From the NCBI RefSeq assembly GCF_030846195.1, contig NZ_JAVCWH010000003.1, positions 124,001 to 188,000 on the forward strand: a DNA stretch of 64,000 nt, given 5' to 3'. A program made the position numbers and the translations under genes. Positions 54,917-64,000 of the stretch are shown piece after piece (the stretch's first letter is position 1; the number at the start of each line of letters is the position of its first letter). This DNA is from Paracoccus yibinensis (GTDB lineage Bacteria; Pseudomonadota; Alphaproteobacteria; Rhodobacterales; Rhodobacteraceae). The notes beneath the pieces are model-generated. The model searched no databases and was not told the DNA's origin. It worked only from the letters and a program-made list of their open reading frames with translations.

Positions 54917-57900
54917 CTAAAGGCCAAGCTGCGCTTCGGTGATCTGGTGGGTTCCGCGAATGCTGATCGAGAACTCGGCCTCGTCATCATTGTCGGTGTT
55001 GCCGCTTAGAACGGTATAGGCGCCGTCCTCCCGGACCTCTTGGGACACCATCACCTGCCCCGCCTCCGTCAATGCGCCGGAAACAAGGGTGAAGTTCTGG
55101 TTCCCCTTGAGGCCGATATTGGCGTCGATCGAGGTCAGGTCGATCCGGTCGCCAGGCTGGAACCCGACGATGCTGTCGCCATCGGCATGTTCGGACAGCA
55201 GGAAGCGGAAGACGTCCTTGCCGTCGCCGCCGTCCATCACGTTCACCGCGTCGGATGCGGTGATCTGGTCGTCGCCCGATCCGGTCACGATATTCTCGAT
55301 GTTGTAGAGAATGTCCCTTCCGGTTTCGGAACTTGTCGCCGAGCCGCCTTTTCCGGCGCGGCTGCCAAGATCCGCCGTGATGTTGGCAAGGATCGACGAC
55401 ATGTCCAGCGTATCGCTGCCAAAGCCGCCATCCGCATTGTCGCCATGATAGGTGTCGTTGGCATCGCCAGCTTCCGCCAGGAAGGTGTCGTTGCCTTCCC
55501 CGCCGAACAGTTCGTCGCCGCCCGCCCCGCCACGAAGCAGATCGTTGCCCCCTTCACCGAACAGGCGGTCCCTGCCGACGTCGCCGTGGAGAGGGTCGTT
55601 CCCCGCGCCGCCCATCACTTCATCATTGCCGCTGCCGGCAAGGATCACGTCGTTGCCGGCACCGCCGGACATGACGTCGTTCGCCTTGCTGCCGTTGCTG
55701 ACGCCCGCACCGGCCTGGGCCACCATCGCGTCGAAGCCGGCCACCCCGGGAGGAACGGCATCCGTTCCGGCGGGGGGCTGCTGTGCCGGGGGTTGCGGCA
55801 CGGGGGGCTGCTGCGGCGCGGATCCGGTCGTGTCCGACTGGAAGCCGGGCAGGCCGCCATCGCTGCGGAAGGTGATCGAATGGCCCTGGGTCGAGATCGT
55901 GGTCGAGCCATCCGGGTTGGTGGTGGACACGTAATCGTCGATCGTCTTGCCGGGCAGCAGTTCCACCACATCCTGCGGCCGCAGGGTTCCCACGATGGTG
56001 TCGTTGCCGCCGGCGCCCTTGAAGACGATCCGGTGGTTCGACAACAGCGAGGATATGTTGACCGTGTCGTTCCCGCCTGATCCCTGGATGGTGATCGTGT
56101 CAGGGCGCAGGCTGGTGGTGACATCGAAGTTGCCATACATCTCGATGGTGTCGCCACCGATCTGCGTGTTCCCGCTGACCCCGCCGCCGTTGACCATGAT
56201 CTCCTCGATCTCGGTCAGTTCGGCGATGACGGTCTCGGCGCCGCCCGCGACCTGGCGGGTGACGACGATCTCGCTTTCGTCGCTGCCGGCAAAGCCGATG
56301 CGGGCGACAGCTTCGTCATATGTGTAGATGCGATAGGTTTCGGCCTGGGTATTGCCGACGATCTGGAACAGGTCGCCGTTCGTCCCCTCGGTGCCGCCGT
56401 TGATGATGTCGGTGCCGTCGCCCGGACTCCACAGGAAGATGTCGTCGTCAAGCTGCGGCTCGGCGGTGTCGTCATCCGCGTCGCCGAGGTCATGACCGTT
56501 CAGGACGTCATCGCCTACGCCGCCGATGATGATATCGCCGCCGCTGCTGCCGATGATGGTTTCGCCAGCGGCGGTGCCGAAGATGATCGACGCGCCGGTC
56601 GCCACCGCGCCGCCGGTGACGATGGACCGGGTAACGCCATCGCCGAACCGGATCTGCTCGATGCCGGTCAGGGTGTCCGTATTGCCCCCCGCCCGGTGGA
56701 TGACCCTCGCAAGCCCGGTTCCGGTGACGTCGAAGGTATAATCGCTTGCGGCGCCGGCGAAGACTGCCGTGTCCGTGCCCGCCCCGCCGTTCACCCCGTC
56801 ATTTCCCGCACCCCCTTCAAGCACGTCGTCGCCGTCGCCGCCAAGCAGGTTGTCGGTGCCGGCATTGCCGATCAGGATGTCGTTGCCACCAGCACCGGTC
56901 AGAGCGTTGTTCCCCGAGTTCCCGGTGATCTCATTCGCCTGGGCGGTTCCGGTCCCGCTGTTGTTTCCGGTGCCGGTCAGCACAAGGTTCTCGACAGCGC
57001 CGTCGACATGCACCCCGCTTGCGTCCAGGCTGATCGAGATCGCGGACAGGATGGTATCGGTGCCGTCGCCACCCGTCTCGTTCACGCGATCACCAGCCTG
57101 AGCGACGATATAGGTGTCGTTCCCGGCGCCGCCGTTCATCGCATCGGCGCCGATGCCGCCATCCAGGATGTCGTCGCCGCCATTGCCGTTCAGGACATCG
57201 TTGCCACCGAAGCCCAGCAGCAGTTCCCTTTCGTTGCCGCCCGCGACGGCGCCGGTCCCGGTGTTGCCGCCATTCGTGCCGCGCACGAAGGTATAGGCCA
57301 CGCCGTCGAACTCGACCCGCTCGATCCTGTTCCCAAGCGTGTCGGTGCCGCCCCCCGCGCTTGTCACCTGGAAGGTTCCAGCGGCCATGGCGAAGGTGTG
57401 GCTGGTGATGCCGCCGGCAAGCACCAGGGTGTCAATGCCGCCCCAGCCTTCGAACACGTTGTTGCCCGCGTTGCCGGTGAAGCGGTTGTCAAGGGCATTG
57501 CCCTCGCCGTTGAAGGCGCCTTCGGCAAGCACCAGGTTTTCGACGTTGTTGCCCAGGACATAGTTGGCCAGAGAGGACCGGACGGTGTCCGCGCCGGCAT
57601 TCGCCCCTTCGGTCACCTGGTCGCCGGTGTTATCGACGGCATAGGTGTCGTCGCCCGCGCCCCCGGCCATTGCGTCCGCACCCGCGCCGCCGTCGATGAG
57701 GTTGGCACCCGCGTTGCCGGTCAGCGTGTCGTTCTGGGCGCTGCCCACGAGGTTCTCGATATCGATCAGCCGGTCAGTGCCCGCGCCGATCGTAGGCTGC
57801 TCCTCGAAGCTTGGACGTCCGTTTTGTCCCAGCAACGAAACGGTAACGCCTGCGGAAGCACCGGCATATGAGGCTGTGTCAACGCCCGCGCCGCCATCGA

Positions 57901-60900
57901 TGCGGTCGTCGCCGTCACCGCCGTTCAGAAGATCATTGCCGTCATCGCCATACAGATCGTCATTGCCGGCAGCGCCAAGAAGGGTGTCGTCACCGAAGCC
58001 GCCGCGCAGGATGTCGCGGCCTCCTCCACCGTCGAAGTTATTGTCGAGGCTGTTGCCCGTCAGCACATCGTTCCCGCCGCCGCTGGTGACGTTCTCGACC
58101 CCGCGGGTCAGCGAGAAGCCGGTGGCCGCCCCGGACAGCAGGTTCACCGTCACGTTGCCGGCGGTGTCATAGACCAGCCTGTCGGTGCCGCCCCCCAGGT
58201 CAAGCTCGTTTGCCTCGATATTCGTCACCGTCGTGCCATTGACCTGCGCGATGGTGCTGCCCGACAGGGTGACGGTGACCGTGTCGGGGTTGCCCATGAC
58301 GCTTTCAACGATCCGCAGCCGGTCCTGACCGGCGCCGCCGTTGACGGCATCGCTGCCTTGGCCGTTGCCGTGGATGATGGTGTCGTTGCCATCGCCGCCA
58401 TTCACGGCGTCGTCGCCAGCGCCGCCGTTCAGGGTGTCGTCGCCAGTGCCGCCGTTCAGGACGTCGTTCCCTCCGCCGCCATTGGCGGTGTCGTTTCCAG
58501 CCCCGGCATCGACGGTGTTGTTGCCCGCTCCGCCGACAACGAAGTCATCGCCGACGGTCGTGCCGCCCTCGCTGTCTCCGTTACCCGCATCGATCGCTGC
58601 GGCATCGCTCTGGATGTGGTTGCCGACGATCTCGGTCACCTCGGAATAGACGGTCTCCTCGTTCAGAAGGTCGTCCTGATAGACCACCCGCATCCGCAGA
58701 TGCTGGCCGACCAGGGCCGCGCCCGGAACGAAGCTGCGATCGTTGCCGCCCGACTCCGCCGGCACGTCCTGCCATCCGGTCGTGCCATCCGCCGAGAACT
58801 GCCATTGATAGCTCAGCAACCCTTCCTCGAAGGCATCCGTCATGCCGTCGGGGTCGGTAAAGGCGATGGTCGCGGTCAGCGGCTGGCCTTCGGTGGGGGA
58901 CATGTCGCTGATCAGAAGCCCCCCGGTGGTCGGGCCGTCATTGACGCCGCCCACCGGATCGGTCGGCTGCGACGAGACTATCTCGGTCACGCCGCCGCCA
59001 TCGACATAGGTGCCCAGCACCCGGATCCGCAGCCCGTCGTGGTCGTTGGTCGGGGTGAAGGTGTTGCCCCTGGCGCCGGGAATGTCGATATAGTCGCCGG
59101 TGCCGTCGTTCCGTTCGATCTGCCAGCGGAAGCTGATCGAGTTCGGGCTGACCCTGCCATCCGGGTTGTTCAGGTCGCGGATCTGGTCCGCACTGACGGT
59201 CAGCATCTGGCCTTCCCTTGCAGGCAGGCCGGTGATGGTCAGGCGCCCGGTCGGATCGACGTTGCCGGTTTCGCGGATGGTGTACATCCCATCGGCAAAC
59301 TGGATCCGCTCGATCCCGATCAGGGTGTCGGTCCCTTCGTCGATGGCGGGGTCGATATTTTCATTCTCGCGCCGCGCCACATAGGTCCGGTCGCCGACCT
59401 GGGTGATCTCGTACCAGTCGCGGTTGCCCGCGAAGATCGCCGTGTCGGTGTCGTCGCTGGCATCCTCGGCATACTTGATCTCGCGGACGATATGCATCTG
59501 GCTGGGCTTGATCGCCCGCGCCAGCAGCAACTCGCTGAGGGATTTGCCCGCCGACCCTGCGGGAAGCCCCAGGGCGCTCGCCTCGGCTTGGCTGAACACG
59601 TGCTTCAGCGTATCGACCGTTGCGAGTTCGTTCTCGGGGGTGTTGGCCTGGCCGTCGCCGACGATGCGGATGCGGACGTTCAGCCAGGCGTCGCCGTGGA
59701 TGAAGTCGTCGGCCCCGCGCCCTTCGAAGGTGTCGCTGCCGTCACCGCCCAGCAGCAGGTTGCCTTCGGCCCAGGCGACCACGCTTTCCAGATCCACGTC
59801 CGGGTCCGTCGGCGCGTCCTCGATGCTGATGCCAAGCAGGTTGCGCAACCCGTCGATGCGGTTGACGCCTGCCTGGGTCAGCCCGTGGTTCTCAAGGCTG
59901 AACTCGACCTCGATCTCGCCGTCGGCACCGCGGTCGTCGCCGCGCAGCATGTCATTGTGGATCCAGCCCGACAAGGCCTCGGTCTGGTCGAAGCGGTCGC
60001 GCAGGATGTCGTCGAAGACGGTGGTGAAGAACGGGATGCGCATGTCGGCATCCGCCGCAACCGCGCTGCCCTTGTAGATCGCCCAGTCGAAGCCGAACAT
60101 GCCCTCGTTGCGCATGACGCTTTCGCCCTGGACCATGATGTCGTCGCCGGATTCGGCGTCGAAGTCATTCTCGTTCTCGCCCGCGAACATCACGTCGTGG
60201 CCAAGGATGGTCGAGTTGAAGAACAGTTCCGAGTTGTCGCCGTTCAGGATGTCGAAGCCGTCGCCGCCCTCCATCCAGTCGTCGCCCTCGCCGCCGATCA
60301 GGAAGTCGTGGTCAAGGCCGCCCAGCATGAAGTCGTTGCCTTCGCCGCCAAAGACCTCGGTAGCATCGACGCCGACCAGGAACACGTCCTTGCCATCCCC
60401 GCCCATGAGGACGTCGAGACCGTTCGAATTCGCGATGACGTCGTCGCCGCTGCCACCCTTGAGGAAGTCGCCGGTATCCCCCGAATCCGTGATGATGTCG
60501 TCGCCTGCCCCGCCGATGACCAGATCGACCCCGTGGCCGCCTTCGATCCGATCGTCGCCATTGCCGCCCCAGATGCCATCATCGCCGTCGCCGCCGATGA
60601 TCGTATCCGCGTATTCGGTGCCGCCCATCACCATATGCTCGCCGCCGGTGAAGCGGAGATAATTGGTGTCGGCCCCCGGCGTGTTGGGATCGTTTCTCTG
60701 CACCTTGGGACGGATCGCGTTCATGAACGGATCGTCGCCTTCGGGATCCAGCGCGATCTGCGCGGCTTCGCTCACCTCGAGGACGCCGTCGTACTTGGCG
60801 AAGGAATCGACGCCGATGTGATGCGTGACGACGTCGTCGTCGGTCCCGCGGATGCCGTCCGGGCCCGGCTGGGTCAGGTCGGTGTTGGCCATGATCATCT

Positions 60901-63900
60901 TCGAGAACGTGTTGTCTTCAAGCTCGGTCAGGAAGTTGAGGCCCTGGGTCCGCGACAGATAATAGAAGCGGTCGCCTTCCTGAAGGTTCTCCATCTGCAG
61001 TTCGAATACGGCATTGAAGGTCGAGCCGAGCATGCCGCCAAAGGGCATGATCCTTTCGGCCAGGCCGCCGATCCACAGGTCGACATGGTTCAGGCCGGTT
61101 TCCACCCCGGCCCAGGCGCCGGTGCCGTTGAGGAAGGCCAGCCGATCCTCGATCACGCTGGGCCGCACGATATCCAGGCGCACGTCGTCGATCAGGATCT
61201 GGTCGCCCGTGCCGCCTGGATGCACGATCTCGATCCGCAGCCCAAGTCCGGCCTGGGCGGGGGTGATCACTGCGGTTTCCAGCGTGACGGTGGACCAATT
61301 TCCGTCAACCGGGGTCGGCAGCACGACGCTTGCCAGGACATTCCCGTTCGAATCGACAAGACGCGCCTGACCGCCGGGCCAGCCCAGGTCGGCCCGATCG
61401 CCCACATCGACCGTCAGGCGATAGCTGGCCCCCTCCTCCAGCGTCAGGCCGGTGGTTTGGGACAGCACGGCGCCGTTGCGGATCCATGCCACGGCGGTCC
61501 CGTCGATGCCCGCCTGGTTGATGACGGGGTTGGCCGGGTCGATCAGGCCGCCCTCGCCGCCCGTCAGCGTCCAGCCGGTCGGTGCGGACGTGGTATAGTT
61601 GCCGTTCGGGTGCGTGATGACGCCCGGCTGTCCAGAAGCAAGTGAATCCGTTTCGAAGCTGGCATTCGCAAGCGTTGCAGCCTGGGTAGAGGTTCCGCTC
61701 GATTCGCCGAAGCCCAGCAATTCCATCGCGGCTTCGCGCTTCTCCTCCAGCGTAGTCGCGTTGAGGATGGCGGGATGGGTGCCATAGGCTGCCAGGAAGT
61801 TGATGATCGAGGCAGGCGTCTTCAGGTTGGCGCCGAAATCCGCCCAGCTTTCATAGGGCTTGAGCCAGCTTGAATTGCTGGCAGCATAAAGCTGTTCCCG
61901 CGCCTCGTTCAGGGACGGCACGCCGGCGTCGCGGCCACGGGCGATGTTGATCGCGGCAAGATCCAGCGGCAGGCCCAGCAGGTTGTTGCGCAGCGATTCC
62001 GTCGTGAATTCGTCGATGGCATTGCCATGCACATAGGTCATGCCGCGAATGATCGCGCCAGCGGCCTGTTCGGGCGTGATGGTGCCATCCCGATCATACA
62101 GGACCGGGTTGAGGAAGGCCTCGATCAGGCCGACATCCACGCCCCAGCCATCCTTGGCATCCGTGACGCCGTCGCCGTTCGTGTCCGACAGCGGATTGCC
62201 ATCCGGCCCAACCGGATTGCCGTTGGCATCCAGCGGCAGAAGCTTCAGGTGGTCGGTCAGCATCGAATGGCCGAACCGATAAACGGTATGCGCGAACTCG
62301 GCGAAGATCGCCGGGTTCACGTCGGTGATGGTGTTGAAGACGAACAGGTCGATGTTCGGCTGGATCTTGCGGCCGAATTCCTCGAAAACGAGATGCTGAT
62401 ACTGCATCTCGGTCGCGAAACGGCCCGTCTGGAACAGGCGCTCGCCATCCCATTGCAGGTTGTCCACAACGTTCGGGTCGGTCAGATCCACGTTCTGCGC
62501 AACATCGACAAGCAGCCATTCGTTCAGGAAAGCGACATCCGCAGCCCTGCCGCTCTGGGCGATCTCGATGATCTGTTTCTTGACATCCTCCACCTGCCGG
62601 TTGTGTTCGGAATGGAAGACATGGTGGACGGCGGTCAGGCCGATATTCTCGTTTCCGCGCCCGTCGCCGGTGATGAAATGCCGGTCAAGCAATTCGTTGT
62701 CGTAAACGGCGGTTCCCGGAGGGGGCGGCGGCAGAGGATTGCCGAACTCGTCGGTTTCGGTGTCGATGTCGGGCTGCAGGATCGACGGCCCGCTGCCGAA
62801 CGGGTTCGCGTTGTTGGCGATGTCGTCCAGGAACTGGTGCGAGGTGCGGACCGGGCCAAGTCCGCCGTTCAGCGTTGTCAGGTTCAGCGGTGTGTCCGGC
62901 GTGCCGCTTGCCGTCAGGTCGTCTGCAGTGTTCGGGATCCCATCGGGACCGACGTTATAGACCACCTGCGGAAAGCCGTTCGCGTCACGGATGAATTCGC
63001 CATAAGGATCGGTGCGCAGCAGCGGCACGCCGATGATGTCGTAATCGGTCAGCTCGATCCCCAGCTTCTCGGCCGCCTGCTTCTTGACATCCGCCCAGGT
63101 CGCAAGCCCGCCATTGGCTCCGTCCAGCAGATGGCCCGTCGCCATGGGCTTGCCGTCCACCATCTTGTACTCGCGCAGGAACACCTGGTGCGAGGGATGC
63201 GAGGTATAGGTCTGGTTCTGGTCGACGAAGGGCGTGGTCTTGTTCTTGGCCTCCATCGTATCGTCGGCGGTGCCCAGCACCCCGTCCGCGCCCGGACCCG
63301 CCTCGGGCTTCAGGCGCGTGATCGCCATGAAGGCCCGGCTGGGCGGCACCTCGTCACCACTGCCCGCGATGCCATCCGGGCCGTGGGTGCGAAGCGGGTC
63401 ATCGGCGGCCAGGGGGACGAAGATCGTGCCGTTGTCGCCCTTGTGGATCAGGTCCAGCCCGTGGTCGAAGAACTGGCCGAAGAAGGTCATCCAGCCGTTG
63501 AACGGCGCCGAAAGCCCCTCGTCCGGGGCCACGTTCGGCAGCACGACGCTGTTGCCGTCCATCTCGATGCCATAGTCTTCGGACAGCCGGTCATAAAGCG
63601 CGGTCTTCAGGCCAGCAATCTCGGGCGACGCGATGGCGGCAGCGGCCGCCGCAGCCTTTTGCGCCGCAGTGGCCCCCGGGGCAAGCGCCTCAATCGCCGC
63701 CTGCACTGCGGCGCCGGCGGCATCTACATAGGCGTCATGCTCGGCCTGGATCGAAGCCACGGCTTCCAGAATGCTCGTCTCGCCATTGGCGGCGGGATTG
63801 TATTCGGCATATTGCAGCGCCGCGATGATCACGGCGGGGTTCTTCAGCGTCTGGTCCGAAATGAGGTTCGTGATGATGCGCGGATCGGTATCGACCACGT

Positions 63901-64000
63901 CGCCATCGGCGCCATAGTCGGTGTTGCCAAGCTGTCCCCCCGGCGCCGGCCCGTTCAGGTCGATCGGATTCTCGTCCTGTTCGTTCAGCCATTCCGGATC
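54917..64000 (-). CDS. Giant RTX heme peroxidase (MopA-like; N-terminus off the right edge)
   Basis: More than 3027 codons; the frame is open to base 64000, so the start is outside the window (a GTG at 63898 is internal). Numbering from that GTG: an animal-type heme peroxidase domain spans about 130-730, with distal H146 in FFGQFFDHGLDL, the arginine R414 in GDGRGNEN, and the proximal H544 in VYRFGHSML. A lectin-like beta domain is inserted at about 742-912, after which the peroxidase resumes (VDLWIGGLAERI). RTX repeats follow at about 1092-1220, two Ig-like repeats at about 1545-1775, a large RTX block at about 1785-2470, a smaller one near 2730-2820 and a serralysin-type C-terminal end. Similar calcium-binding peroxidases oxidise Mn(II) or produce superoxide in Aurantimonas and Roseobacter. 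It is almost certainly secreted by the adjacent type I system. Confidence 0.88.
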   Translation of the reverse strand, partial: DPEWLNEQDENPIDLNGPAPGGQLGNTDYGADGDVVDTDPRIITNLISDQTLKNPAVIIAALQYAEYNPAANGETSILEAVASIQAEHDAYVDAAGAAVQAAIEALAPGATAAQKAAAAAAAIASPEIAGLKTALYDRLSEDYGIEMDGNSVVLPNVAPDEGLSAPFNGWMTFFGQFFDHGLDLIHKGDNGTIFVPLAADDPLRTHGPDGIAGSGDEVPPSRAFMAITRLKPEAGPGADGVLGTADDTMEAKNKTTPFVDQNQTYTSHPSHQVFLREYKMVDGKPMATGHLLDGANGGLATWADVKKQAAEKLGIELTDYDIIGVPLLRTDPYGEFIRDANGFPQVVYNVGPDGIPNTADDLTASGTPDTPLNLTTLNGGLGPVRTSHQFLDDIANNANPFGSGPSILQPDIDTETDEFGNPLPPPPPGTAVYDNELLDRHFITGDGRGNENIGLTAVHHVFHSEHNRQVEDVKKQIIEIAQSGRAADVAFLNEWLLVDVAQNVDLTDPNVVDNLQWDGERLFQTGRFATEMQYQHLVFEEFGRKIQPNIDLFVFNTITDVNPAIFAEFAHTVYRFGHSMLTDHLKLLPLDANGNPVGPDGNPLSDTNGDGVTDAKDGWGVDVGLIEAFLNPVLYDRDGTITPEQAAGAIIRGMTYVHGNAIDEFTTESLRNNLLGLPLDLAAINIARGRDAGVPSLNEAREQLYAASNSSWLKPYESWADFGANLKTPASIINFLAAYGTHPAILNATTLEEKREAAMELLGFGESSGTSTQAATLANASFETDSLASGQPGVITHPNGNYTTSAPTGWTLTGGEGGLIDPANPVINQAGIDGTAVAWIRNGAVLSQTTGLTLEEGASYRLTVDVGDRADLGWPGGQARLVDSNGNVLASVVLPTPVDGNWSTVTLETAVITPAQAGLGLRIEIVHPGGTGDQILIDDVRLDIVRPSVIEDRLAFLNGTGAWAGVETGLNHVDLWIGGLAERIMPFGGMLGSTFNAVFELQMENLQEGDRFYYLSRTQGLNFLTELEDNTFSKMIMANTDLTQPGPDGIRGTDDDVVTHHIGVDSFAKYDGVLEVSEAAQIALDPEGDDPFMNAIRPKVQRNDPNTPGADTNYLRFTGGEHMVMGGTEYADTIIGGDGDDGIWGGNGDDRIEGGHGVDLVIGGAGDDIITDSGDTGDFLKGGSGDDVIANSNGLDVLMGGDGKDVFLVGVDATEVFGGEGNDFMLGGLDHDFLIGGEGDDWMEGGDGFDILNGDNSELFFNSTILGHDVMFAGENENDFDAESGDDIMVQGESVMRNEGMFGFDWAIYKGSAVAADADMRIPFFTTVFDDILRDRFDQTEALSGWIHNDMLRGDDRGADGEIEVEFSLENHGLTQAGVNRIDGLRNLLGISIEDAPTDPDVDLESVVAWAEGNLLLGGDGSDTFEGRGADDFIHGDAWLNVRIRIVGDGQANTPENELATVDTLKHVFSQAEASALGLPAGSAGKSLSELLLARAIKPSQMHIVREIKYAEDASDDTDTAIFAGNRDWYEITQVGDRTYVARRENENIDPAIDEGTDTLIGIERIQFADGMYTIRETGNVDPTGRLTITGLPAREGQMLTVSADQIRDLNNPDGRVSPNSISFRWQIERNDGTGDYIDIPGARGNTFTPTNDHDGLRIRVLGTYVDGGGVTEIVSSQPTDPVGGVNDGPTTGGLLISDMSPTEGQPLTATIAFTDPDGMTDAFEEGLLSYQWQFSADGTTGWQDVPAESGGNDRSFVPGAALVGQHLRMRVVYQDDLLNEETVYSEVTEIVGNHIQSDAAAIDAGNGDSEGGTTVGDDFVVGGAGNNTVDAGAGNDTANGGGGNDVLNGGTGDDTLNGGAGDDAVNGGDGNDTIIHGNGQGSDAVNGGAGQDRLRIVESVMGNPDTVTVTLSGSTIAQVNGTTVTNIEANELDLGGGTDRLVYDTAGNVTVNLLSGAATGFSLTRGVENVTSGGGNDVLTGNSLDNNFDGGGGRDILRGGFGDDTLLGAAGNDDLYGDDGNDLLNGGDGDDRIDGGAGVDTASYAGASAGVTVSLLGQNGRPSFEEQPTIGAGTDRLIDIENLVGSAQNDTLTGNAGANLIDGGAGADAMAGGAGDDTYAVDNTGDQVTEGANAGADTVRSSLANYVLGNNVENLVLAEGAFNGEGNALDNRFTGNAGNNVFEGWGGIDTLVLAGGITSHTFAMAAGTFQVTSAGGGTDTLGNRIERVEFDGVAYTFVRGTNGGNTGTGAVAGGNERELLLGFGGNDVLNGNGGDDILDGGIGADAMNGGAGNDTYIVAQAGDRVNETGGDGTDTILSAISISLDASGVHVDGAVENLVLTGTGNNSGTGTAQANEITGNSGNNALTGAGGNDILIGNAGTDNLLGGDGDDVLEGGAGNDGVNGGAGTDTAVFAGAASDYTFDVTGTGLARVIHRAGGNTDTLTGIEQIRFGDGVTRSIVTGGAVATGASIIFGTAAGETIIGSSGGDIIIGGVGDDVLNGHDLGDADDDTAEPQLDDDIFLWSPGDGTDIINGGTEGTNGDLFQIVGNTQAETYRIYTYDEAVARIGFAGSDESEIVVTRQVAGGAETVIAELTEIEEIMVNGGGVSGNTQIGGDTIEMYGNFDVTTSLRPDTITIQGSGGNDTVNISSLLSNHRIVFKGAGGNDTIVGTLRPQDVVELLPGKTIDDYVSTTNPDGSTTISTQGHSITFRSDGGLPGFQSDTTGSAPQQPPVPQPPAQQPPAGTDAVPPGVAGFDAMVAQAGAGVSNGSKANDVMSGGAGNDVILAGSGNDEVMGGAGNDPLHGDVGRDRLFGEGGNDLLRGGAGGDELFGGEGNDTFLAEAGDANDTYHGDNADGGFGSDTLDMSSILANITADLGSRAGKGGSATSSETGRDILYNIENIVTGSGDDQITASDAVNVMDGGDGKDVFRFLLSEHADGDSIVGFQPGDRIDLTSIDANIGLKGNQNFTLVSGALTEAGQVMVSQEVREDGAYTVLSGNTDNDDEAEFSISIRGTHQITEAQLGL

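Noticed and set aside
55040..57871. Two plus-strand frames with repeated short motifs
   Set aside because: They are mirror frames of the RTX repeats, with no ribosome-binding site and no known fold.
58358..61645. Long open frame of 1095 codons on the plus strand
   Set aside because: Antisense to the giant peroxidase; its valine/alanine-rich repeats mirror the RTX nonapeptide codons.
63898..63900. GTG as the start of the giant peroxidase
   Set aside because: The frame stays open to the window edge with sensible residues (NTDYGADGDV just before), and no ribosome-binding site precedes the GTG.

Overview
The window reads as chromosomal DNA of an alphaproteobacterium of the Rhodobacteraceae/Paracoccaceae type, most likely Paracoccus or a close relative. 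The evidence is a high-GC, densely packed gene set with many 4-nt start/stop overlaps, a CcrM methyltransferase directly downstream of rnhB, an NnrU-family protein, a gpmI-envC-ctpA-rppH run, and three copies of a short intergenic repeat that I associate with this family. No rRNA, tRNA, insertion sequence, prophage or CRISPR array was seen. No gene-free stretch exceeds about 230 bases.

Bases 1-13300 are mostly housekeeping. They hold a cut MT-A70 methyltransferase, rimO, a ClpP-like secreted protein, an ABC-2 exporter pair, an FMN reductase, gabT, a META lipoprotein, a rhomboid protease, a divergent MnmD / FAD-oxidoreductase pair that together resemble a split MnmC, an NnrU protein, a DUF4202-CbiX pair, a GNAT-CinA pair and map. 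Bases 13300-18500 encode an RND efflux pump with two adaptors. Bases 18580-21500 hold kynureninase, a divergent formamidase-like hydrolase, a YbaK deacylase and a small unknown. Bases 21590-31000 carry an MltB-like transglycosylase, a membrane protein, and a long leftward run rsfS, rlmH, gpmI, envC-like, ctpA, rppH preceded by an MscS channel. Bases 31066-33840 carry leuC and leuD, split by an opposite-strand membrane gene.

Bases 33926-36255 carry ccrM, rnhB and allA, with three GANTC sites just upstream of ccrM. Bases 36277-41311 carry a sulfotransferase-like/GT90 fusion coupled to an Fsr-type MFS transporter, a GntR/UTRA regulator and an orphan TRAP large permease with a tiny coupled ORF. 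Bases 41479-47080 carry an L,D-transpeptidase and an extensin-like protein, a Crp/Fnr regulator, a lone FliI and a YcaQ-type glycosylase.

The right-hand 17 kb is the most distinctive part. All genes there point left: a giant (more than 3000 aa) calcium-binding animal-type heme peroxidase of the MopA kind that runs off the right edge, a terminator-like hairpin, a type I secretion ABC ATPase, an RTX protein and an HlyD adaptor (ABC and RTX overlapping). These are followed by a VPLPA-CTERM-like surface protein and an ExeA-like ATPase fused to a membrane segment and Sel1 repeats. I read this as a cell-surface or extracellular matrix export locus. Its likely output is a secreted heme peroxidase, possibly acting on halide, Mn(II) or superoxide. 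That function is inferred from family resemblance and not shown by the sequence.
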